A stretch of 64,000 bases of DNA from Nodularia spumigena CCY9414 (GTDB lineage Bacteria > Cyanobacteriota > Cyanobacteriia > Cyanobacteriales > Nostocaceae): NCBI RefSeq assembly GCF_000340565.2, contig NZ_CP007203.1, positions 3,118,253 through 3,182,252 on the forward strand, written 5' to 3'. Every line of letters begins with the position of its first letter. Position 1 is the first letter of the stretch. Position numbers and translations under genes: made by a program. The notes beneath the pieces are model-generated. The model was not told the DNA's origin, did not search any database, and was given only the letters and a program-made list of their open reading frames with translations. This document shows positions 44,154-53,439 of the stretch, in pieces.

Positions 44154-44732
44154 ATGTCACAAAATTCCGACAGCCCATCGTCTTCCTCTAATCTCCGTGC
44201 GATCGCCCAAACCTTTCGTCTAACAGGTTGGATTAGTTTTTGGATTCAACTAGTCTTAGGCGTTGTTTCGGCCATTATTGTGCTGCTATTTGCCATCTTT
44301 AGTCAGCAGCGAACTGGCACAGGTAATAATCCTGGGACTGGGTTTGGCGTATTTTTAGCAGTTTGCGGAATTCTGATTTTAGGTGGCGGCATTTATTTGG
44401 CTTATCGCTATACCAGAATAGGTAATCAATTGCAATCCTCAAATCCCAGTAACCGCCCTCGCAAAAGTGAAACCTTGCAAGTATTACGCCTGGGACTGTG
44501 GATTAATTTAGTGGGAATGCTAGTAACATTATTGGGCGCACAAGCGATCGTGGGGACATTGGTAGCCAGGTCGATATCTCCCCAAGCTGCAACCACTCAA
44601 TTATTTGACCCCACGCGGATTATTAGCGGTTTAGATATGCTTGTAGTCCAGGCAAATATCAACACCGTCTCAGCCCACTTTGCAGGGCTTGCAGTGTCGA
44701 TTTGGCTACTCAATCGGATTACCCGAATGTAA
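44154..44732 (+). CDS. DUF3611 membrane protein
   Basis: 192 residues from the ATG at 44154 (MSQNSDSPSSSSNLRAIAQT). Four hydrophobic segments: WISFWIQLVLGVVSAIIVLLFAIF, GVFLAVCGILILGGGIYLAY, LGLWINLVGMLVTLLGAQAIVG, and HFAGLAVSIWLLNRI. The FRLTGWISFWIQLVLGVVS start is the mark of DUF3611, found in cyanobacteria and chloroplast membranes. The function is unknown. It lies 160 bp upstream of serS on the same strand. Confidence 0.82.
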   Translation: MSQNSDSPSSSSNLRAIAQTFRLTGWISFWIQLVLGVVSAIIVLLFAIFSQQRTGTGNNPGTGFGVFLAVCGILILGGGIYLAYRYTRIGNQLQSSNPSNRPRKSETLQVLRLGLWINLVGMLVTLLGAQAIVGTLVARSISPQAATTQLFDPTRIISGLDMLVVQANINTVSAHFAGLAVSIWLLNRITRM

Positions 44733-44892
44733 CAGATTTAGTCCGAATCAGAATTAATATAGAATTTTCTAGCTTGAGCAAGATTAGCAGAACGAAATTG
44801 TTAGATTGGCAATTCCTGCCCTAGCAAGTCAAAATCAGGATATGCTGATGTTTTGGCAAGAAGACACTAGGCAAAAAAACCGAGAAAAATCT

Positions 44893-46173
44893 GTGCTGGA
44901 TATTAAGCAAATACGGGAAAATCCCCAATTAATCCAAGAACGCTTGAACAGTCGTAGTGGTAAATACGACATCGAACCGATTTTACAGTTAGACAAGCAA
45001 CAACGGGAACTGGAGGGGACACGCAGTCAACTTCAAGCCCGCAGCAACGAAATTGGTAAGCTTGTAGGACAGAAAATTAAATCTGGTACTGATCCTCAAT
45101 CTCCAGAAATTCAAGCCCTGCGCGACGAAGGGAACTCTGTTAAAGCCCAATTAAGTGAACTGGAACCCCAAGAAAAAGCCCTCAAAGCCGAAATTGAGCA
45201 ACTGGTGTTAGCACTTCCTAATTTACCCAGTGAGTTCACACCTTTTGGCACAAGTGAAGATGATAATCAAGAGGTGCGACGCTGGGGTGATGAATATCTC
45301 CCGCAAAACCCGAAGATTATTCCCCATTGGGAAATCGGCGAAAAAATGGGTATTCTCAACTTTGAGCGGGCTGTGAAAGTTGCCCAAAGTCGGTTTGTAA
45401 CTCTGGTTGGTGCAGGTGCGGCTTTAGAAAGGGCATTAATTCAGTTTATGCTGAAGACGCAAACCGAAGCCGGCTATGTAGAAGTTAGTCCGCCGTTGTT
45501 AGTGAATACTGATGCTTTAACCGGAACAGGTCAGTTACCGAAATTTGCCGAAGAAAGTTTTAAATGTGCTGATGATGAATTGTGGTTGATACCCACAGCA
45601 GAAGTTCCCGTTACCAACCTTTACCGGGGAGAAATTTTAGCTGCGGAAGAGTTACCAATTTATCACTGTGCTTATACTCCCTGTTTTCGTCGAGAAGCGG
45701 GAAGTTATGGGCGAGATATGCGGGGTTTAATTCGTCTGCATCAATTTAATAAAGTTGAGTTAGTAAAAGTTGTTCATCCTAGTTCTTCTTTTGAGGAATT
45801 AGAAAAATTGGTAGTCAATGCGGAAGCAATTTTACAAGCTTTGAAATTACCTTATCGGGTCATTAATTTATGTACTGCTGATTTAGGTTTTGGGGCAACG
45901 AAAACTTATGATTTAGAAGTATGGTTGCCTTCTTCTGGAAAGTATCGAGAAATTTCCAGTTGTTCTAATTGTGTAGATTTTCAAGCAAGAAGGGCTGATA
46001 TTCGCTTTAAGGAAGCTGGTAAGAAGGGGACGCAGTTTGTCCATACTTTGAACGGTTCCGGTTTAGCTGTGGGAAGAACTATGGCAGCGATTTTGGAAAA
46101 TTATCAGCAGCCTGATGGGACGATTAAAGTACCGGCGGTGTTGCAACCTTATTTGGGTAGGGAGGTTTTGTGA
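44893..46173 (+). CDS. serS: Seryl-tRNA synthetase
   Basis: 426 residues from a GTG at 44893 (reading [20 protein letters not shown]), the family's normal start. An upstream ATG-less extension is open for 29 codons but does not look conserved. An N-terminal tRNA-binding coiled coil (about 25-105) is followed by a class II catalytic core: motif 2 in [25 protein letters not shown] and motif 3 in [18 protein letters not shown]. It charges tRNA-Ser and tRNA-Sec with serine. It is followed by a hairpin terminator. Confidence 0.95.
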   Translation: MLDIKQIRENPQLIQERLNSRSGKYDIEPILQLDKQQRELEGTRSQLQARSNEIGKLVGQKIKSGTDPQSPEIQALRDEGNSVKAQLSELEPQEKALKAEIEQLVLALPNLPSEFTPFGTSEDDNQEVRRWGDEYLPQNPKIIPHWEIGEKMGILNFERAVKVAQSRFVTLVGAGAALERALIQFMLKTQTEAGYVEVSPPLLVNTDALTGTGQLPKFAEESFKCADDELWLIPTAEVPVTNLYRGEILAAEELPIYHCAYTPCFRREAGSYGRDMRGLIRLHQFNKVELVKVVHPSSSFEELEKLVVNAEAILQALKLPYRVINLCTADLGFGATKTYDLEVWLPSSGKYREISSCSNCVDFQARRADIRFKEAGKKGTQFVHTLNGSGLAVGRTMAAILENYQQPDGTIKVPAVLQPYLGREVL

Positions 46174-46181
46174 TTTAGGGG

Positions 46182-46216
46182 TTTTGTAGAGGCGTTTGGG
46201 GTACGTCTCTACAAAA
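46182..46216. terminator. serS terminator hairpin
   Basis: TTTTGTAGAGGCG pairs with a TACGTCTCTACAAAA arm 8 bp after the serS stop. It is a degenerate member of the GTAGAGACG palindrome family seen at 15185. Confidence 0.65.
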
Positions 46217-46230
46217 GATTAAGGTGAAGT

Positions 46231-46546
46231 ATGATAAGTGATATAATTCAGCTTTTTACACCAATGGCATCAGGATACGTTTATATACTGACAAACCCTT
46301 CATTAGATGGAATGATTAAAGTTGGACGAACTTTTCGTAACTCACGTTCCAGAGTGCGTGAGCTTTTCACTCTTTTCGTAGGGTGCGTTAATGAAATGTA
46401 ACGCACCATCTTTTATTGATATTTAATCGGTGCGTTACGCTGGCGCTAACGCACCCTACGAATTTAGGAATCGTACAAATCGCTTGATTGTATATCGAGA
46501 ATTACATCAACTCCCTAATTCGGAGGATAAACTCCCTATTCAATAA
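46231..46546 (+). pseudogene. GIY-YIG/T5orf172-like gene broken by an 88-bp palindromic insertion
   Basis: From the ATG at 46231 the frame reads ASGYVYILTNPSLDGMIKVG and RSRVRELF, the start of a small GIY-YIG-like (T5orf172/Mug113-type) domain. It then enters an 88-bp inverted-repeat insertion and stops at 46401 after 56 residues. Beyond the insertion, matching sequence (RNRTNRLIVYRELHQLPNSE) continues to a stop at 46544-46546. Such proteins are nuclease-like and common in cyanobacterial accessory regions. Confidence 0.65.
46375..46462. mobile_element. 88-bp MITE-like nested palindrome
   Basis: TTCGTAGGGTGCGTTA (46375-46390) and its perfect reverse complement (46447-46462) enclose a second TAACGCACC/GGTGCGTTA pair. 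This is the shape of small palindromic cyanobacterial repeats that fold as a cruciform or RNA hairpin. It splits the GIY-YIG-like frame. Confidence 0.75.
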
Positions 46547-46690
46547 ATCTATGAATACTTGAAAACTGCCAATCTTGCGGATTTACAGATAATCAATGTT
46601 TGAAAGGATTATAATGAATGTAATCACACTGTAGCATAAAATCCTGTTCATCTCGGATTAAATAATCCCAAAAATGACGTTGCTAAAATA

Positions 46691-46878
46691 ATGAAAGTAT
46701 CTGAATATTTAATTGTGATGAAGGTGGTTTTGTGGCTGAAATTCCAGCTTTACGCGGATGTTTAGCACAAGGTGAAATTTTAGAAGAAACGTTACAATAA
46801 TTGATAATTGTGAGAAATTTATGGTTAGAAAAAGCCGCAAAATATGGTCAAAAACTACCAGATATTGAAAGCGCTTAG
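46691..46878 (+). pseudogene. HicB-like antitoxin remnant
   Basis: MKVSEYLIV begins in one frame, and EGGFVAEIPALRGCLAQGEI continues in another, so there is a frameshift near 46715. After EETLQ a TAA interrupts, and in the same frame LWLEKAAKYGQKLPDIESA follows to a stop at 46876-46878. The GGFVAEIPALRGCLAQG core is a clear HicB fold signature. No hicA partner is seen. Confidence 0.7.
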
Positions 46879-47013
46879 GTGTAGACAGTCGTAGCGATCG
46901 CTAAAGTCAAAGCACTAAGTAGTGTATAATTATTACTCTTATACTTATAATCGTGTGCAAACAAATTGAATTTGATACAATAAGTTCAATTATGAGCTAA
47001 TTGTAGTTGACAC

Positions 47014-47181
47014 ATGGTGAAAGAATTCAGTGTAATTATTGAGAGAGACTCAGATGGTTACTTCGTGGCTTCAGTCCCCAATTTAAAAGGCTGTCACACA
47101 CAAGCAAAATCCGTAGATGAGCTAATGGAACGTATCCAAGAAGCAATAGAACTTTGTTTAGAATTTAAGAATTTGTTGTAG
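47014..47181 (+). CDS. HicB-like antitoxin, orphan
   Basis: 55 residues: MVKEFSVIIERDSDGYFVAS, VPNLKGCHTQAKSVDELMER, IQEAIELCLEF. This is the complete small HicB RNase-H-like fold without the DNA-binding C-terminal extension. HicB normally neutralises the HicA mRNA-interfering toxin; no HicA frame is found on either side, so it is an orphan or acts on a toxin elsewhere. It lies between a broken HicB relic and an intact PIN module. Too short for most gene finders. Confidence 0.8.
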   Translation: MVKEFSVIIERDSDGYFVASVPNLKGCHTQAKSVDELMERIQEAIELCLEFKNLL

Positions 47182-47262
47182 TGCGATCGCTAAAGCACAA
47201 AACTTGAGGCGGCATGGTATTTTTTATATAATTATTAGGCTGACTAACTAGATAAGTTAATT

Positions 47263-47505
47263 ATGAAAACATTAGAAATAATTGTCACCATAACCAGCGA
47301 TGGTAAATTGTTAGTCAATTCTCCAGTAGATATGCCAGTGGGTGAATATAATGCTGTGCTTGTGCTAGATGAAAGACCAATCGATGAGCGATTTCAAACT
47401 TCTGTCAAAAATGCTCAAAATCTTTTCAGGCAATATATTCCTGCTAATAAAAAACTTTCTGAAGAGTTGATTCAGGAGCGAAGATTGGAGGCTTTGAGTG
47501 AGTGA
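47263..47505 (+). CDS. Antitoxin of a PIN-domain toxin pair
   Basis: 80 residues. A short beta-rich N-terminus (LEIIVTITSDGKLLVNSPVDMPVGEYNAVLVLDE) followed by a helical tail ending ERRLEALSE. This is a form of cyanobacterial antitoxin usually found just before a PIN toxin. It overlaps the PIN gene by 8 bp, so translation is coupled. The antitoxin presumably binds the toxin through its tail and the pair's promoter through its N-terminus. Confidence 0.75.
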   Translation: MKTLEIIVTITSDGKLLVNSPVDMPVGEYNAVLVLDERPIDERFQTSVKNAQNLFRQYIPANKKLSEELIQERRLEALSE

Positions 47506-47881
47506 AGTTGTGGTGGATGCCTCTGCTATTTTAGCTTTGCTCAATCAAGAAACTGGTAGCGAAGAAATTTCGCAGTTTATTGACAATGCAGCCATTAGTG
47601 CTGTCAACTTATCCGAGGTTATAGCAAAGTTAGCAGAAGCAGGAATCCCGGCAGAAGATATTAGGCAAATTCTTGGAAATTTAAATCTTGAAGTTATTCC
47701 TTTTAATGAAGAACAAGCATTTAAGGCGGGAATGATGCGTCCAGCGACTAAATCAATCGGACTTTCATTTGGCGATCGCGCTTGTCTAGCATTAGGTATT
47801 TTTCTTAACCAACCTGTTCTCACCACTGATCGCTTATGGGGTAGCCTGAGTGTGGGAATAGAAATTCGAGTAGTGCGTTAG
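47498..47881 (+). CDS. vapC: PIN-domain toxin, VapC family
   Basis: 127 residues from a GTG within the antitoxin's last codons. PIN acidic residues: D in VVVDASAILALLNQE (about residue 7), E in VNLSEVIAKL, D in LSFGDRACLALGI, and D in TTDRLWG. VapC toxins are Mg-dependent RNases, often cutting tRNA or rRNA. Complete length and all four acidic positions suggest an active enzyme. Confidence 0.88.
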   Translation: MSEVVVDASAILALLNQETGSEEISQFIDNAAISAVNLSEVIAKLAEAGIPAEDIRQILGNLNLEVIPFNEEQAFKAGMMRPATKSIGLSFGDRACLALGIFLNQPVLTTDRLWGSLSVGIEIRVVR

Positions 47882-48021
47882 TGCTTAGGCGTTGCTCGTC
47901 GTAGACATCCCTTCACTCAATCCAGCCCTTCACTGATCCCGGCGGATGGGTTAAGACTCTTTAGCCATTCCTTAACTATTACAATAAGAATAATATCCGA
48001 ATTTTTTGACTAAATTACTCT

Positions 48022-49119
48022 ATGTCAGTTTTAGCAGCGATCGCAGTCTTGGCTGTTCTGATCTTGGTACACGAGTTGGGACACTTTACCGCAGCTCGTT
48101 CTCAAGGTATTCTCGTTAACCGCTTTTCTTTAGGATTCGGCCCAGTTCTTTGGAAGTACCAAGGGCCACAAACCGAATATGCTATCCGCCTGTTTCCCCT
48201 GGGCGGTTTTGTCGGCTTTCCCGATGATGACCCAGATAGCGATATTCCCCTCAATGACCCCAATTTGATGCGAAACCGTCCCATTTTCGACCGAGCGATC
48301 GTGATCAGCGCCGGAGTCATCGCCAATTTAATCTTTGCCTATTTCCTCTTGGTAACTCAAGTCAGCCTCATCGGTGTCGGACAAGCCAGCGCCCCAGGAG
48401 TTTTAATTCAACAACTAGCACCAGAAGTCAGTTCTGTAGCCACAGAAGCCGGAATTCAACCAGGAGATGTGATCTTAGCAGCTGATCAAAGAGAATTTGG
48501 CACAGAGCTAAAAGACATTGAAGCTTTCAGAGACATCATTAAAAATAGTCCTGGTCAGTCTGTGCAACTAGAAATTGCCCGTGGCGACCAAAAACTGTCG
48601 GTGAATGTAGTTCCTGAAGAGAAGCCAGGCGGAGGTAGTATAGGCATCGGACTAGCTCCCAATGGTGAAGTTGTTCGCCGTCCCGTAAAGAATATAGGAC
48701 AAGCCTTAAACATTGGTGCTAGCGAATTTCAGCGCCTTGTCACCCTGACAGTGCAAGGATTTGGGCAACTAATCACTAATTTCGGGGAAACTGCGAGTCA
48801 GGTAGCCGGACCGATTAAAATTGTGCAAATTGGTTCCAATATTGCCCAAAATGATACAGGTGGTTTGTTCTTCTTTGGCGCTTTAATCAGCATTAACTTG
48901 GCAATTATCAACATTTTGCCTTTACCCGCTTTAGATGGCGGACAACTGGCATTTTTGCTGATTGAAGGTGTCCGTGGTAAGCCATTACCTAACCGGATTC
49001 AAGAAGGTGTGATGCAAACTGGTTTAGTGCTACTTTTAGGACTTGGCATTTTTCTGATCGTCAAAGAAACCAGTCAGTTAACTTCCCAATTAGAGTGGGT
49101 ACAAAAGTTATTCCAGTGA
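48022..49119 (+). CDS. rseP: RIP metalloprotease RseP (site-2 protease)
   Basis: 365 residues. Zinc site HELGH in LILVHELGHFTAARSQG (about 14-30), a PDZ domain (about 120-215), and the second zinc-ligand motif LPALDGGQL (about 302). Four membrane helices as usual. It cuts anti-sigma factors or other membrane proteins inside the bilayer and clears signal peptides. The nth gene begins at its stop codon, so the two are coupled. Confidence 0.94.
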   Translation: MSVLAAIAVLAVLILVHELGHFTAARSQGILVNRFSLGFGPVLWKYQGPQTEYAIRLFPLGGFVGFPDDDPDSDIPLNDPNLMRNRPIFDRAIVISAGVIANLIFAYFLLVTQVSLIGVGQASAPGVLIQQLAPEVSSVATEAGIQPGDVILAADQREFGTELKDIEAFRDIIKNSPGQSVQLEIARGDQKLSVNVVPEEKPGGGSIGIGLAPNGEVVRRPVKNIGQALNIGASEFQRLVTLTVQGFGQLITNFGETASQVAGPIKIVQIGSNIAQNDTGGLFFFGALISINLAIINILPLPALDGGQLAFLLIEGVRGKPLPNRIQEGVMQTGLVLLLGLGIFLIVKETSQLTSQLEWVQKLFQ

Positions 49120-49793
49120 GTGTGAGCCGGAAATCCCCATCCCAGAAGCAACGGGCGTTAGAAATTCTCGCCCGCTTACAGCGTCTTTACCCAGATGCAA
49201 CTTGCTCCTTGAATTATTCAACGCCTGTCCAACTGCTAGTAGCAACTATTCTTTCCGCCCAGTGTACAGATGAGCGAGTCAATAAAGTTACACCAGCTTT
49301 ATTCGCACGCTTTCCTGATGCTGCGAGTTTAGCTAATGCTGATTTAGAAGAGTTAGAAAATTTGGTGCGTTCTACAGGTTTTTATCGCAATAAGGCGAAG
49401 AATATTCAAGGGGCTTGTCAAAAAATTGTCAGCGAGTTTGACTCTGTAGTTCCTAACCAAATGGAGCAATTATTACAGCTTCCAGGTGTGGCGCGCAAAA
49501 CTGGGAATGTCGTTCTAGCTCATGCTTATGGTATTAATGCTGGAGTGACTGTAGATACTCACGTTAAGCGTTTGAGCCAACGCTTGGGTTTAACTAAATT
49601 TCCTGATCCAATCCGGATTGAGAAAGATCTAATCAAGTTGTTACCCCAACCAGATTGGGAAAATTGGTCAATTCGGTTGATTTATCACGGTCGTGCTGTT
49701 TGTAAAGCCCGTTCTCCCCTCTGTGAGGCTTGTGAGTTAAGTGATTTATGCCCCAGTGCTGGGAAAACATTAGTTGCAGGACAAGGAAAATAA
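49116..49793 (+). CDS. nth: Endonuclease III
   Basis: 225 residues from a GTG at 49116 that overlaps the rseP stop (GTGA); the frame opens 7 codons earlier. HhH-GPD glycosylase: helix-hairpin-helix LLQLPGVARKTGNVVLA with catalytic Lys, catalytic Asp in VTVDTHVKRL, and a C-terminal 4Fe-4S loop C-X6-C-X2-C-X5-C (CKARSPLCEACELSDLC). It removes oxidised pyrimidines and nicks the abasic site in base excision repair. Confidence 0.95.
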   Translation: MSVSRKSPSQKQRALEILARLQRLYPDATCSLNYSTPVQLLVATILSAQCTDERVNKVTPALFARFPDAASLANADLEELENLVRSTGFYRNKAKNIQGACQKIVSEFDSVVPNQMEQLLQLPGVARKTGNVVLAHAYGINAGVTVDTHVKRLSQRLGLTKFPDPIRIEKDLIKLLPQPDWENWSIRLIYHGRAVCKARSPLCEACELSDLCPSAGKTLVAGQGK

Positions 49794-49861
49794 AATATCC
49801 CTATAATTAACGGTGACACGGTAAGATAGAAAATGCTGTCTTTAAATCTGTTAGAGAATTT

Positions 49862-50164
49862 ATGGCAAAAAAGAGTATGATTGAGCGCGAAAAAAAACGC
49901 GCCAAGTTGGTAGAAAAGTACGCTGACAAGCGAGAAGCGTTATTAGAAGAGTTCAAAAGCGCTGTATCTCCTTTGGATAAGTTGGAAGTTCACCGGAAAA
50001 TTCAACAGCTACCCCGGAATAGTGCGCCGACTCGTCACCGCAATCGCTGCTGGGTAACTGGTCGTCCTAGAGGTGTCTACAGTGACTTTGGGCTATCTCG
50101 GAACGTGCTACGGGAATGGGCGCATCAAGGTCTTTTACCTGGTGTGGTCAAGTCTAGCTGGTAG
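49862..50164 (+). CDS. rpsN: 30S ribosomal protein S14
   Basis: 100 residues of the long, zinc-free type: [20 protein letters not shown] and the conserved [20 protein letters not shown], ending PGVVKSSW. S14 binds 16S rRNA in the head of the small subunit. In cyanobacteria rpsN lies outside the main ribosomal operon, as here. Confidence 0.96.
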   Translation: MAKKSMIEREKKRAKLVEKYADKREALLEEFKSAVSPLDKLEVHRKIQQLPRNSAPTRHRNRCWVTGRPRGVYSDFGLSRNVLREWAHQGLLPGVVKSSW

Positions 50165-50209
50165 TGGTTGGTCATTAGTTTGGACAAAGAACTAATGACC
50201 ACAGCCAAG

Positions 50210-50539
50210 CTATTCTCCACAACAACGGTCTATGCCTAGACTGTCTAAGAGTAGATCGCTGACGGCGTTGGCGATCGCAAACTCTCCATAAAAACTTTTG
50301 GAAAAATCAAATGCCTGCATCTCTGTAACAATGGCTATAACTAGAGATCCTAGGTCGTTTTCTCCTTCCATGCGTTGTCGGACAAAGATTTGCGCCGCGC
50401 GTTGGGCGATTTTTTGATTGACTATTTCTGGTAAAAATTCTGTGTCTAGCCACCGTAATAAGGAATCTTGCAACCATTCTCCTTCGAGATGGGGGTTGTT
50501 GGATGGTGGTAAGGTGATTGGTGGGATTGCTTGAGTCAT
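50210..50539 (-). CDS. Conserved cyanobacterial hypothetical protein
   Basis: 109 residues, acidic, with no signal peptide or membrane helix. A Pro-rich start (PPITLPPSNNP) is followed by helical sequence (LRWLDTEFLPEIVNQKIAQRAAQIFVRQRMEG) and ends DRCCGE. The regular codon use and ATG start suggest a real gene; I recall similar proteins in many cyanobacteria but no function. It converges with rpsN and diverges from aat. Confidence 0.7.
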   Translation of the reverse strand: MTQAIPPITLPPSNNPHLEGEWLQDSLLRWLDTEFLPEIVNQKIAQRAAQIFVRQRMEGENDLGSLVIAIVTEMQAFDFSKSFYGEFAIANAVSDLLLDSLGIDRCCGE

Positions 50540-50615
50540 CTTTTTTTAAACGCAAAGGTACGCTGAGGGAAACGCAAAGGTACGCTGAGAGGGTTTTTTG
50601 CTTGTTTGCTTAATT

Positions 50616-51203
50616 ATGCAATATGATATCGCTGCTATTATTCGGGGTTATGCTCAAGGTTATTTTCTCATGGCTGATGATAATACAGGCCTGGGATGGT
50701 ACGGAAGTCGCGATCGCACTTTGATTCCTTTGGATGAGCGATTTCACTACCCTAAGTCGTTACAGCGTGTTCTCAATCAAGAGCGTTTTACTGTGGCGAT
50801 TAACCGTGACTTTCAGGGTGTGGTGGCTGGATGTGCTAATCGCGAAACTACTTGGATTTCACGAGAGTTACAAGAGATTTACTGGTTACTTTACCAGAAT
50901 GGTTACGCTTATAGTTTTGAAACTTGGCAAGGTGATGAACTGGCTGGGGGGATTTTAGGTATTGTAATTGGCGGTGCTTTTATTGGTGAGTCGATGTTTT
51001 ACCACATTACTGAAGGCTCAAAGGTGGCTATGGTTAAGTTGGTGGAAAGGTTACGTCAAAGGCAATTTGTACTGTTTGATGCTCAAATGATGAATCCTCA
51101 TTTAGAAAGATTTGGCGCTTATGGTATTAGGGATGAGGAATATCAAGCTTTACTTAAGGAAGCTTTGCAACGACGTTGTTATTTAGAACTACCAAGAATT
51201 TAG
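50616..51203 (+). CDS. aat: Leucyl/phenylalanyl-tRNA-protein transferase
   Basis: 195 residues from the ATG at 50616 ([20 protein letters not shown]); the frame is open 6 codons earlier. Family marks: [49 protein letters not shown] and [10 protein letters not shown]. It adds Leu or Phe to N-terminal Arg/Lys of proteins, marking them for ClpS-ClpAP. The 5' end is somewhat shorter than in enterobacteria, as usual in cyanobacteria. Confidence 0.92.
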   Translation: MQYDIAAIIRGYAQGYFLMADDNTGLGWYGSRDRTLIPLDERFHYPKSLQRVLNQERFTVAINRDFQGVVAGCANRETTWISRELQEIYWLLYQNGYAYSFETWQGDELAGGILGIVIGGAFIGESMFYHITEGSKVAMVKLVERLRQRQFVLFDAQMMNPHLERFGAYGIRDEEYQALLKEALQRRCYLELPRI

Positions 51204-51396
51204 CGATCGCCCAGCGCCTCAATTCGCTGATGGGGAAAAAACTTTTTGGTTGACGACATCATAGACTGCTCTCTGCTAGAATGCAGAGCTGCGGCATTTG
51301 CTCTGGGTCTTGGTGCTACTGCCCTTCAAACCTTTATCCGTCCGCCTAAGACTGACACCGCCACAGGCGACAGGCCGATGTTAATTATGGAATCCT

Positions 51397-52710
51397 ATGT
51401 CTTTTTCTACTCTCGGCTTGTCCCATGAAATTATCCGCGCTGTGACTGAGCAAGGATACACCGAACCTACGCCAATTCAAATGCAGGCCATTCCTGCGGT
51501 GTTATCGGGTAGCGATTTGCTCGCTGGGGCGCAAACTGGTACTGGCAAAACCGCAGGCTTTACCCTGCCTATGCTACATCGATTGTCGTCTGACAAGAAT
51601 GTTAAAAGCACATCTCATGGATACTCACCAATCCGAGCGCTGATTCTCACCCCGACGCGTGAACTCGCCGCACAGGTGGAATCAAGCGTGCGTGATTATG
51701 GTAAGTACCTAAAGCTGAACTCGATGGTGATGTTTGGCGGAGTCAGCATTAATCCACAAAAACGGCTTTTAAAGGAAGGGCGCGTGGATATTCTGGTTTC
51801 TACCCCAGGGCGACTGCTAGACCATGTGCAGCAGGGTACGGTGAACCTGTCCCATATTGAAATTTTGGTGCTGGATGAAGCAGATCGAATGCTCGACATG
51901 GGCTTTATTCGTGATATTCGTCGCATTCTCTCGCTCCTGCCCAAACAGCGCCAAAACTTGCTATTCTTCGCCACTTTCTCCGAAAAAATTAAAGCCCTCG
52001 CCGCCGGGTTGCTGAATCGGCCGAAGATGATTGAAGTCGCACGCCGCAACGTTACTGCTGACACGGTGACACAGAAAGTCTATAAAGTAGACCGTGACAA
52101 AAAGCGCCAATTACTTGCCCATCTGATTCGCCAAGATAATTGGTATCAAGTCCTAGTTTTCACCCGCACGAAGTATGGTGCTGACCGTCTGGTGAAGCAG
52201 TTGGGCGAGGAGCGCATTCAAGCATTGGCTATCCACGGTAATAAGAGCCAGTCCTCACGTACCCACACTTTGGCGAAGTTCAAAAACAATAGTTTACAGG
52301 TATTGGTGGCGACCGATATTGCAGCGCGAGGTCTTGACATCAGCGAACTGCCCCATGTGGTCAATTTCGATTTGCCCAATGTAGCAGAAGATTATGTGCA
52401 TCGCATTGGTCGTACTGGTCGGGCTGGCGCGTCAGGTGAAGCTATATCCCTTGTGTCCGCCGATGAATACCATCTGTTGGCAGATATCGAAAAACTGATT
52501 GCACAACGCTTACCTTTTGAAGTTGTTGCTGGCTTTGGAGGCAATTCCTATACCCAGCCGAAAGCAATTCCCAATGAACGCAAGCACAAACCTAAAACTG
52601 GTAAACAGTTACCACAAACATCAGCGAAAAAATCAACACCGCGAACCGTGACAGGTGGTAAAAAGTCCGATGCTCGTCCCGGAGGATCACGCCGTAGAAC
52701 TAAAGGCTGA
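51397..52710 (+). CDS. rhlE: DEAD-box RNA helicase, RhlE type
   Basis: 437 residues. All helicase motifs: Q motif [15 protein letters not shown], Walker [30 protein letters not shown] in [19 protein letters not shown] in place of SAT, ARGLDI and [10 protein letters not shown]. The tail is basic ([15 protein letters not shown]). It unwinds short RNA duplexes in ribosome assembly or mRNA decay. Sequence and G+C-rich codon use look proteobacterial rather than cyanobacterial, suggesting transfer. The SAT-to-FAT change in motif III is notable. The 5' flank 51204-51396 has a CTCTGC-N6-GCAGAG hairpin near 51273 and no gene. Confidence 0.92.
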   Translation: MSFSTLGLSHEIIRAVTEQGYTEPTPIQMQAIPAVLSGSDLLAGAQTGTGKTAGFTLPMLHRLSSDKNVKSTSHGYSPIRALILTPTRELAAQVESSVRDYGKYLKLNSMVMFGGVSINPQKRLLKEGRVDILVSTPGRLLDHVQQGTVNLSHIEILVLDEADRMLDMGFIRDIRRILSLLPKQRQNLLFFATFSEKIKALAAGLLNRPKMIEVARRNVTADTVTQKVYKVDRDKKRQLLAHLIRQDNWYQVLVFTRTKYGADRLVKQLGEERIQALAIHGNKSQSSRTHTLAKFKNNSLQVLVATDIAARGLDISELPHVVNFDLPNVAEDYVHRIGRTGRAGASGEAISLVSADEYHLLADIEKLIAQRLPFEVVAGFGGNSYTQPKAIPNERKHKPKTGKQLPQTSAKKSTPRTVTGGKKSDARPGGSRRRTKG

Positions 52711-52729
52711 AGCTGATTTCGCCAACTTC

Positions 52730-52789
52730 TCTGTAACTAATGTCAGACTCACCCATTCGCCTTTATCGTTGTAACTGCGAATCATGCGC
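52730..52789. repeat. 60-bp direct repeat, left copy (DUF3598 3' end)
   Basis: Identical over 60 bp to 53453-53512, which encodes the C-terminus of the DUF3598 protein on the minus strand (RMIRSYNDKGEWVSLTLVTE). This copy is a detached fragment next to the helicase stop codon. Confidence 0.9.
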
Positions 52790-52864
52790 GAACCATTAGT
52801 TACGCGGGTGAATAAATTCTTGCAGCAACTAGAATGGAGAGAATTAGCAACCCCATAACAACTC

Positions 52865-53128
52865 ATGCTAAAAACCATCGAAGGCATTTATCAAAATGGG
52901 CAAATTCAACTTAGTGAGTTACCCCAAGACTTGAGCGATCGCACTCAAGTTCTCGTTACCTTTCTTGATCCTAGTAAAGTTAATTTTAGCAAACTACGCC
53001 AATTGATTGATCAGTTGGAGACAATTGCCGGTATTCAGCAAGGTTTTGAGGAACTCAACGCTGGTCAAACTCGCTCCATTGGAGATTTTGTTCAAGAAAT
53101 GCAGCAAAAGTATGACATTTCAGGTTGA
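52865..53128 (+). CDS. Antitoxin of a ParE/RelE pair
   Basis: 87 residues: MLKTIEGIYQNGQIQLSELP, a beta-strand DNA-binding start like those of AbrB/AF2212-type antitoxins, then DRTQVLVTFLDP and a helical tail for toxin binding (FEELNAGQTRSIGDFVQEMQ). It overlaps the toxin gene by 17 bp. The pair lies between two copies of a 60-bp repeat. Confidence 0.78.
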   Translation: MLKTIEGIYQNGQIQLSELPQDLSDRTQVLVTFLDPSKVNFSKLRQLIDQLETIAGIQQGFEELNAGQTRSIGDFVQEMQQKYDISG

Positions 53129-53438
53129 GATTACTCCCATTGCAGAAGCTCAAATTGAGCAAGCCTATGGCTGGTATCGAGAACGTAATCCAGAATTTGC
53201 TGATCGTTGGTTTCGAGCATTGATGAATGCTATTGCTACTCTACAAGAGAACCCCCGACGCTGTAACTTAGCAGTTGAACACGAGATTTTTCCAGAGGAA
53301 GTCCGTCAACTTCTGTATGGAAAATCCAAAAACATCTACCGATTGCTGTTTACGATTCGAGATACGACAGTTTATATTTTGTACGTGCGCCATAGCGCCC
53401 AAGCACCACTGACGCTAGACGAATTAGAGAAACTATAA
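53112..53438 (+). CDS. ParE/RelE-superfamily toxin
   Basis: 108 residues from the ATG at 53112. Landmarks: VEITPIAEAQIEQAYGWYRERNPEFADRW, the Arg-containing NPRRCN, VRQLLYGKSKNIYRLLFTI and VYILYVRHSAQAP, the usual RelE/ParE strand order. Such toxins act on gyrase (ParE) or on ribosome-bound mRNA (RelE); which applies here is not certain. The stop codon is 1 bp from the convergent DUF3598 stop. Confidence 0.85.
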   Translation: MTFQVEITPIAEAQIEQAYGWYRERNPEFADRWFRALMNAIATLQENPRRCNLAVEHEIFPEEVRQLLYGKSKNIYRLLFTIRDTTVYILYVRHSAQAPLTLDELEKL

Positions 53439-53439
53439 G

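Noticed and set aside
51246..51428. 60-residue plus-strand frame before the RhlE gene
   Set aside because: It overlaps the helicase start in another frame and has no ribosome site.
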